Made by a program: the position numbers and the translations under genes | The notes under the pieces: generated by a model | What the model saw: only the letters and a program-made list of their open reading frames with translations | Told to the model about the DNA's origin: nothing | The model's database searches: none | Part shown: positions 38,765 to 42,386 of the stretch, piece after piece | Layout of the letters: each line of letters starts with the position of its first letter | How positions within the stretch are numbered: the first letter of the stretch is position 1 | NCBI GenBank assembly: GCA_009886115.1 | Contig: VFJJ01000060.1 | Span: forward strand, 1-42,386 | Direction of reading: 5' to 3' | Length of the DNA stretch: 42,386 nucleotides | From: Actinomycetota bacterium | GTDB taxonomy: Bacteria > Actinomycetota > Acidimicrobiia > IMCC26256 > VFJJ01

Positions 38765-39799
38765 GTGCCCGTCGTCGAAGCAGTCGATCTCGCCAAGAGC
38801 TTCGGAGAGACCCAGGCGTTGCGCGGACTCGATCTCACCGTCGAACGGGCGACCGTGCTGGCCGTGCTCGGTCCCAACGGGGCCGGCAAGACCACTGCCG
38901 TGCGCATCCTCACGACCCTGGTGCGACCCGACTCCGGCCACGCCACGATCGACGGGATCGACGTGGTCGCCGAGCCGGCCCGGGTGCGGGCCAGGATCGG
39001 TCTGACCGGGCAGTACGCCGCTGTCGACGAGCGCCTCACCGGGCGCGAGAACCTCGAGCTGATCGGACGGTTCTTCCGCCAGTCGGGCGGTCGGGCCCGT
39101 GAGCGCGCCACCGAGTTGCTGACCGGCTTCGATCTCGTCGACGCGGGTGACCGGGTCGTGAAGGGGTACTCCGGGGGCATGCGCCGCCGGCTCGACATCG
39201 CCATGAGCCTCGTGGCCCGACCCAAGGTGCTCTTCCTCGACGAGCCCACGACCGGCCTCGACCCGAGGAGCCGTCTCGCCATGTGGGAGCTCATCGAGAG
39301 CCTCGTCGCCGAGGGCACCACCACCATGCTCACCACGCAGTACCTCGACGAGGCCGATCGGTTGGCCGACTCGATCGTCGTCGTCGACCACGGAACGGTG
39401 ATCGCCCGAGGCACCCCGCAGGAGCTCAAGGACCGGCTCGGCGGACACACCGTGACCGTCGACCTGCTCCCCGGCGCTGGTCCCGAGACCCCGGCCGCCG
39501 TGGTCGCCGCGCTGGCACCGCACCGAACGGCCGGGCCGGTGCGCCACAGCGACCGCCACCGGGTCGTGGTGAGCGTGCGAGCGGACACGACCACGCCCGA
39601 CGTGGTCCACGATCTCGACGCCGCCGGCCTCGTCGTCGCCGACGTCACCGTCGAGCGGCCCACGCTCGACGACGTGTTCATGGGCCTCACCGGACATGGC
39701 GCCTCCGAGAACGAGCTCACGACCGAGAACGGCACCGGCACCAGGACCGGCACCAGGAGCAAGAACAAGACCAAGACCTCGAGCGGGGCGAAACCATGA
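38765..39799 (+). CDS. DrrA-like ABC exporter ATP-binding protein
   Basis: This 344-residue ATPase of the daunorubicin-resistance (DrrA) group has Walker A GPNGAGKTT, DERLTGRENLELIGRF (the DrrA-type segment), signature YSGGMRRRLDIAMSL, Walker B VLFLDEPTTGLDPRSR, and TQYLDEAD as switch region. The C-terminal about 90 residues carry the DrrA regulatory domain and VTVERPTLDDVFMGLTGH. The final 25 residues are low-complexity (GTGTRTGTRSKNKTKT). GTG 38765 has AGGAG 5 nt upstream. Coupled to the permease by ATGA overlap. Confidence 0.92.
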   Translation: MPVVEAVDLAKSFGETQALRGLDLTVERATVLAVLGPNGAGKTTAVRILTTLVRPDSGHATIDGIDVVAEPARVRARIGLTGQYAAVDERLTGRENLELIGRFFRQSGGRARERATELLTGFDLVDAGDRVVKGYSGGMRRRLDIAMSLVARPKVLFLDEPTTGLDPRSRLAMWELIESLVAEGTTTMLTTQYLDEADRLADSIVVVDHGTVIARGTPQELKDRLGGHTVTVDLLPGAGPETPAAVVAALAPHRTAGPVRHSDRHRVVVSVRADTTTPDVVHDLDAAGLVVADVTVERPTLDDVFMGLTGHGASENELTTENGTGTRTGTRSKNKTKTSSGAKP

Positions 39800-40638
39800 C
39801 CACGCAGCTCTCCGACTCCGCCACCGACTCTGGCCCCGTCACCGACGCGGAGTTCGTCGAGCCTCCGCAGACCGTCATCTGGGCGCTGCGCGACTCGTGG
39901 AACGAGGCCACGCGCCACCTGCGGGCCGTGCCGCGCAACCTCGACCTGCTGATATTCGCGACCCTCCAGCCCATCATGTTCGTGCTCTTGTTCCGCTACG
40001 TGTTCGGGGGCTCGATCTCGGTCCCGGGGTTCAGCTACAACCAGTACCTGATGCCGGGGATCTTCGCCCAGACGATGGTCTTCGGCTCGGGCTTCACCGG
40101 GATCGGCCTGGCCGAGGATCTCCAGCGGGGCTTCATCGACCGACTCCGCTCGTTGCCGATCTCGCAGTCGGCCGTGCTCGTCGGACGCACCGTGAGCGAC
40201 CTGCTCCGGAACCTGCTCACCTTCGCGGTGATGCTGGCGGTGGCCTTCGCCATCGGCTTCCGGTTCGAGGGCGGCCTCGTCCGCGGGATCGGCGCCAGCG
40301 GGTTGTTGCTCTTCTTCAGCTACGCGTTCTCGTGGATCCAGGCCCTCATCGGCCTGTCGGTGAAGTCGGTGGAAGCTGCGAACTCGGGCGGATTCCTCTG
40401 GATGTTTCCGATGACCTTCGTATCGTCGGCCTTCGTGCCCACCGAGGACATGCCGTCATGGCTCGCCAAGGTCGCTGACGCCAACCCGTTCACCGTGGCC
40501 ACCAACGCCGCCCGGGCCCTGTACAACGGCAACGACCCAGGATCCGACGTGTGGCAGGCCCTCGCCTGGGCCACGGGTATCACCGTGGTCTTCGCCACCC
40601 TGGCGATCCGCCGCTTCACCCGCACCGCCAGCCGCTGA
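39796..40638 (+). CDS. DrrB-like ABC-2 permease
   Basis: This 280-residue membrane protein has six helices. LLIFATLQPIMFVLLFRYVFGGSI and PGFSYNQYLMPGIFAQTMVFGSGFTGIGLAEDLQRGFIDRLRSLPISQSAVLVGRT are hallmark DrrB/ABC-2 regions; FPMTFVSSAFVPTEDMPSWL is in the last conserved segment. It pairs with the ATPase before it as an exporter of hydrophobic drugs or lipids; the specific substrate is not deducible. Confidence 0.92.
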   Translation: MTTQLSDSATDSGPVTDAEFVEPPQTVIWALRDSWNEATRHLRAVPRNLDLLIFATLQPIMFVLLFRYVFGGSISVPGFSYNQYLMPGIFAQTMVFGSGFTGIGLAEDLQRGFIDRLRSLPISQSAVLVGRTVSDLLRNLLTFAVMLAVAFAIGFRFEGGLVRGIGASGLLLFFSYAFSWIQALIGLSVKSVEAANSGGFLWMFPMTFVSSAFVPTEDMPSWLAKVADANPFTVATNAARALYNGNDPGSDVWQALAWATGITVVFATLAIRRFTRTASR

Positions 40639-40746
40639 CGGCTGTTCTGCTGCTTCGCTGCTGCCTGCCGGCTTGCTGCCGCGTGGCGGCGTGGGGCAGG
40701 CGCGGCGGCTGCTGCCGGCGCGCCGAGCAACCGACACGCCAACGTC

Positions 40747-41145
40747 TCAGTGGCGCTCCATGGGGATGCCCACGACCGCAGCGACCCGGTCGAGGTCGAC
40801 GTCGGCGGCCAGCAGATTGGCACCGTGGCGTCGGGCCACAGCGGCGATCATGCAGTCGACCATGCCCCGCGGCGTGACACCGGAGCGACGGCACATCCGG
40901 TAGATCCGCATCGCACCATCGAAGTCGATGGCAGCATCGAACCGCATGAGCGAGAAGCGTTGCATGAGACGACGCAGCTCCTGCTCTCGCCGATCGTCAC
41001 GCGCCCCTGCGAGGACTTCCATGATGACCGGCTCGGTCACGGCGATCTCATCGGTGGTGGCGATCAACTCCGTCAATCGAGTGTCGATCGGGCTTCCGGT
41101 CGCCCGGTCGAACTCGACCCACGCCGAGGTGTCGACCAGGATCAC
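40747..41145 (-). CDS. vapC: VapC-family PIN-domain toxin
   Basis: This 132-residue ribonuclease toxin has the PIN fold with acidic residues Asp5 (MILVDTSAWVEF), Glu43 (TEPVIMEVLAGARD), Asp97 (GMVDCMIAAVARRHG) and Asp near 115-119 (LAADVDLDRVA), the Mg-binding quartet. VapC cleaves specific tRNA or rRNA. It overlaps vapB by 4 nt (ATGA at 41142-41145). It faces the DrrB-like gene, with 108 bp between stops that hold only small GC hairpins. Confidence 0.92.
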   Translation of the reverse strand: MILVDTSAWVEFDRATGSPIDTRLTELIATTDEIAVTEPVIMEVLAGARDDRREQELRRLMQRFSLMRFDAAIDFDGAMRIYRMCRRSGVTPRGMVDCMIAAVARRHGANLLAADVDLDRVAAVVGIPMERH

Positions 41146-41354
41146 GCGACGATCCCGGGCCCGGCGTCGATGGGGGCCTCATCGATGGCGTGGCGGCCCC
41201 GCATGGCCAGCGCTTCCTCCCGAGTCATCGGTTGCCCGGCGAGGTGGCGCAGAGCCAGGTCAACGGCCTCGGTCTTGGTGTGAACGCCGAAGCGGTCCAT
41301 GATCGCCTCGACGTAACGGTCCTCGAGCTCGATGTTGGTTCGCGTCTTCGCCAT
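41142..41354 (-). CDS. vapB: VapB-family antitoxin
   Basis: This 70-residue antitoxin has a ribbon-helix-helix N-terminus (MAKTRTNIELEDRYVEAIMDRFGVHTKTEAVDLALRHL) of VapB type and a C-terminal toxin-binding tail containing MTREEALAMRG. ATG 41354 is preferred over an in-frame upstream codon because a TACGCT -10 box ends exactly 6 nt before it. The operator at 41364-41380 overlaps the promoter, so VapBC should repress itself. Confidence 0.9.
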   Translation of the reverse strand: MAKTRTNIELEDRYVEAIMDRFGVHTKTEAVDLALRHLAGQPMTREEALAMRGRHAIDEAPIDAGPGIVA

Positions 41355-41563
41355 ACACGTAGCGTACACGTCAGGTGTACCAAAGGTGTAGCGCACCCCG
41401 GCACAGCGTCCGATCGGGAGTAGCCCTGCGCAGCGATGCAGTCCGCCGCCTGGGCCCTGAAGACATCAGGGTCCTCTCGGGGCAACTGGTCGAGCCAACC
41501 ACCGACGACGCCGTTGAGCTCGCGCTCTTCGCAGTTGACCAACACCTCCTCGGCCCGGTTCAT
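41225..41563 (-). CDS. Doubtful ORF, possible truncated gene upstream of vapB
   Basis: An ATG at 41563 has a strong AAGGAGG 2 nt before it. The first about 55 residues (MNRAEEVLVNCEERELNG and on) have coding-like composition, but the frame then runs through vapB out of register until 41225. I recognise no family. It may be the start of a gene truncated where vapBC now lies, or chance. The region 41397-41626 holds nothing else I can name. Confidence 0.25.
   Translation of the reverse strand: MNRAEEVLVNCEERELNGVVGGWLDQLPREDPDVFRAQAADCIAAQGYSRSDAVPGCATPLVHLTCTLRVWRRREPTSSSRTVTSRRSWTASAFTPRPRPLTWLCATSPGNR
41361..41366 (-). promoter_or_regulatory. -10 box of vapBC (leaderless)
   Basis: TACGCT on the minus strand, 6 nt before the vapB ATG. 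Confidence 0.5.
41364..41380. promoter_or_regulatory. Probable VapB operator, 17-bp palindrome
   Basis: GTACAC-GTCAG-GTGTAC: perfect 6-bp inverted half-sites with a 5-bp spacer. Two more GTGTA/TACAC elements flank it (41354-41358 and 41386-41390), suggesting several antitoxin dimers bind. It covers the vapB -10 region. Confidence 0.6.
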
Positions 41564-41626
41564 CCCCTCCTTGGTCGCCACCCCGCCAGTTCCGACCGCG
41601 TCCACCCGGGCAGCGTTCGCGCCGGA

Positions 41627-42386
41627 TCAGGGTCGGGCACGGCCCGCGGCTGCGGTGCGGAGGTGCTCGGCGAGGCTGGACACGGTGGCGTGGGCGTTGA
41701 GGCCGCTCGGGTTGGGCATCACGTAGACGGGAATGCCGGCGAGGGACCGGTCCTGCCAGCCGGCGGTGGCCCGGCGATCGACGGCAGACCGCCATCCGGC
41801 CAGACCCAAGAAGCACACGGCGCCGGGCCGGAGCCAATGCACGAGACGCTCGACCCGGGCCAGGCCGGCGGTGTACTCGTCGGCGCTCAGCTCGTCGGCC
41901 CGGGGCGTGGCCCGCTTGACCAGGTCGGTCATCCCGACACCATGCTCAGCCAGCGCGTGGTCGGGGTCGCGGTCGCGGCTCACGATCCCTGCGGCCAGCG
42001 CGGCGGGCCAGAAGCGGTTGCCGGGACGGGCGAAGCCGACCCCCACGTCGGCGGCGTACAGGCTCGGGTTGAGGCCGCACACGAGCAGGCGCATCCCCGG
42101 ACCGACCACGTCGGGCAGGCTTCGGGCCCGGGTCGCCCGCACGACGATCCGGTGCGCCACAGCTGTGATCGACGGCTCCTCGGCGGCGATCATGCCGTCG
42201 ATGGTGAAGCCCGCTCCACGCACCACGTCACACAGCGCATCGGCGCCCAGGGGCCATGAGCTCCGTCCCGACGGCTCCGGGTCGCGACAGTCGGAGCGGT
42301 CGGAGCCGTCGTCGGACCCGTCAGCACCGTCGGCACGAACGCCGAGGCGGCTGGCTTCGTCGGGGCGGTCGTCGAGCCGGTCCTCG
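41627..42386 (-). CDS. mug: G/U mismatch-specific DNA glycosylase (Mug/TDG type), 5' end beyond the window
   Basis: The last about 165 residues form a Mug-type uracil-DNA-glycosylase domain: LLVCGLNPSLYAADVGVGFARPGN (active-site motif GLNPS), MTDLVKRATPRADELS, VCFLGLAGWRSAV and YVMPNPSGLNAHA (the NPSGLN intercalation motif). It excises U or T opposite G. The frame stays open to the window edge at 42386, and upstream residues (SSWPLGADALCDVVRGAGF) look like a protein domain end and not a leader, so an N-terminal fusion is likely; a GTG at 42226 is an alternative start. An Asp/Ser-rich linker (about 42280-42345) lies in between. Confidence 0.85.
   Translation of the reverse strand, partial: EDRLDDRPDEASRLGVRADGADGSDDGSDRSDCRDPEPSGRSSWPLGADALCDVVRGAGFTIDGMIAAEEPSITAVAHRIVVRATRARSLPDVVGPGMRLLVCGLNPSLYAADVGVGFARPGNRFWPAALAAGIVSRDRDPDHALAEHGVGMTDLVKRATPRADELSADEYTAGLARVERLVHWLRPGAVCFLGLAGWRSAVDRRATAGWQDRSLAGIPVYVMPNPSGLNAHATVSSLAEHLRTAAAGRARP

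Overview
The window is GC-rich, densely packed chromosomal DNA from an actinobacterium. A complete Pup-proteasome locus, paired WYL regulators next to pafA, a MarP-type protease, an LAxTG-sorted surface protein and many GTG starts together suggest the class Acidimicrobiia or a relative. That placement is inference; no rRNA or other taxonomic marker is present. No rRNA, tRNA, CRISPR array, insertion sequence or prophage was seen.

Layout. 1-804 (+): end of a Thr/Pro-rich, sortase-anchored surface protein. 1197-9282 (-): dop, pup, prcB, prcA, a decayed sigma-factor fragment, pafA, pafB, pafC, a 27-codon ORF and lepB. 9349-9951 (+): a histidine phosphatase, divergent from dop. 10009-11781 (-): mpa/arc, divergent from a small ferredoxin (11899-12144, +). 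12199-15564 (-): an overlapping operon of a TtuB-like sulfur carrier, a TtuA-like tRNA thiolase, TrmI and MarP, so a tRNA T-loop modification module lies beside the proteasome genes. 15677-21827 (-): small envelope proteins, a PBP4-type carboxypeptidase, two-subunit ADP-forming acyl-CoA synthetase and an AMP-forming acyl-CoA synthetase. 21905-29698 (+): glycosyltransferase, lutABC, HhH-GPD protein, a hypothetical, a FIST sensor protein, a cupredoxin lipoprotein and ctaB. 29773-31451 (-): an ABC exporter. 31586-33235 (+): a probable selenocysteine-containing AhpC/TSA_2 protein followed by glpX. 33257-35353 (-): a DUF2090 aldolase-like protein and phosphofructokinase. 35441-40638 (+): HAD hydrolase, two uncharacterised proteins, a zinc-ribbon protein, and a TetR-controlled DrrAB-like exporter. 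40747-41354 (-): a VapBC toxin-antitoxin pair. 41627-42386 (-): a Mug/TDG-type DNA glycosylase whose 5' end lies outside the window.

How the genes work together. Dop deamidates the Gln-ended Pup, PafA attaches it to lysines, Mpa unfolds pupylated proteins and feeds them to the PrcAB core, and PafBC is a DNA-damage transcription activator. TtuB, TtuA and TrmI are expected to make 2-thiouridine-54 and m1A58 in tRNA. LutABC oxidises lactate.

Most notable observations: (1) an in-frame TGA exactly at the peroxidatic cysteine position of an AhpC/TSA_2 gene, followed by a SECIS-like hairpin; (2) a TtuB-like ubiquitin-fold protein whose diglycine is masked by Ala-Leu-Ala; (3) recurring TANNNT -10 boxes 6-10 nt ahead of start codons, implying widespread leaderless or near-leaderless transcripts and correcting several starts; (4) a sigma-factor remnant inside the proteasome operon; (5) a 17-bp perfect inverted repeat serving a convergent gene pair.
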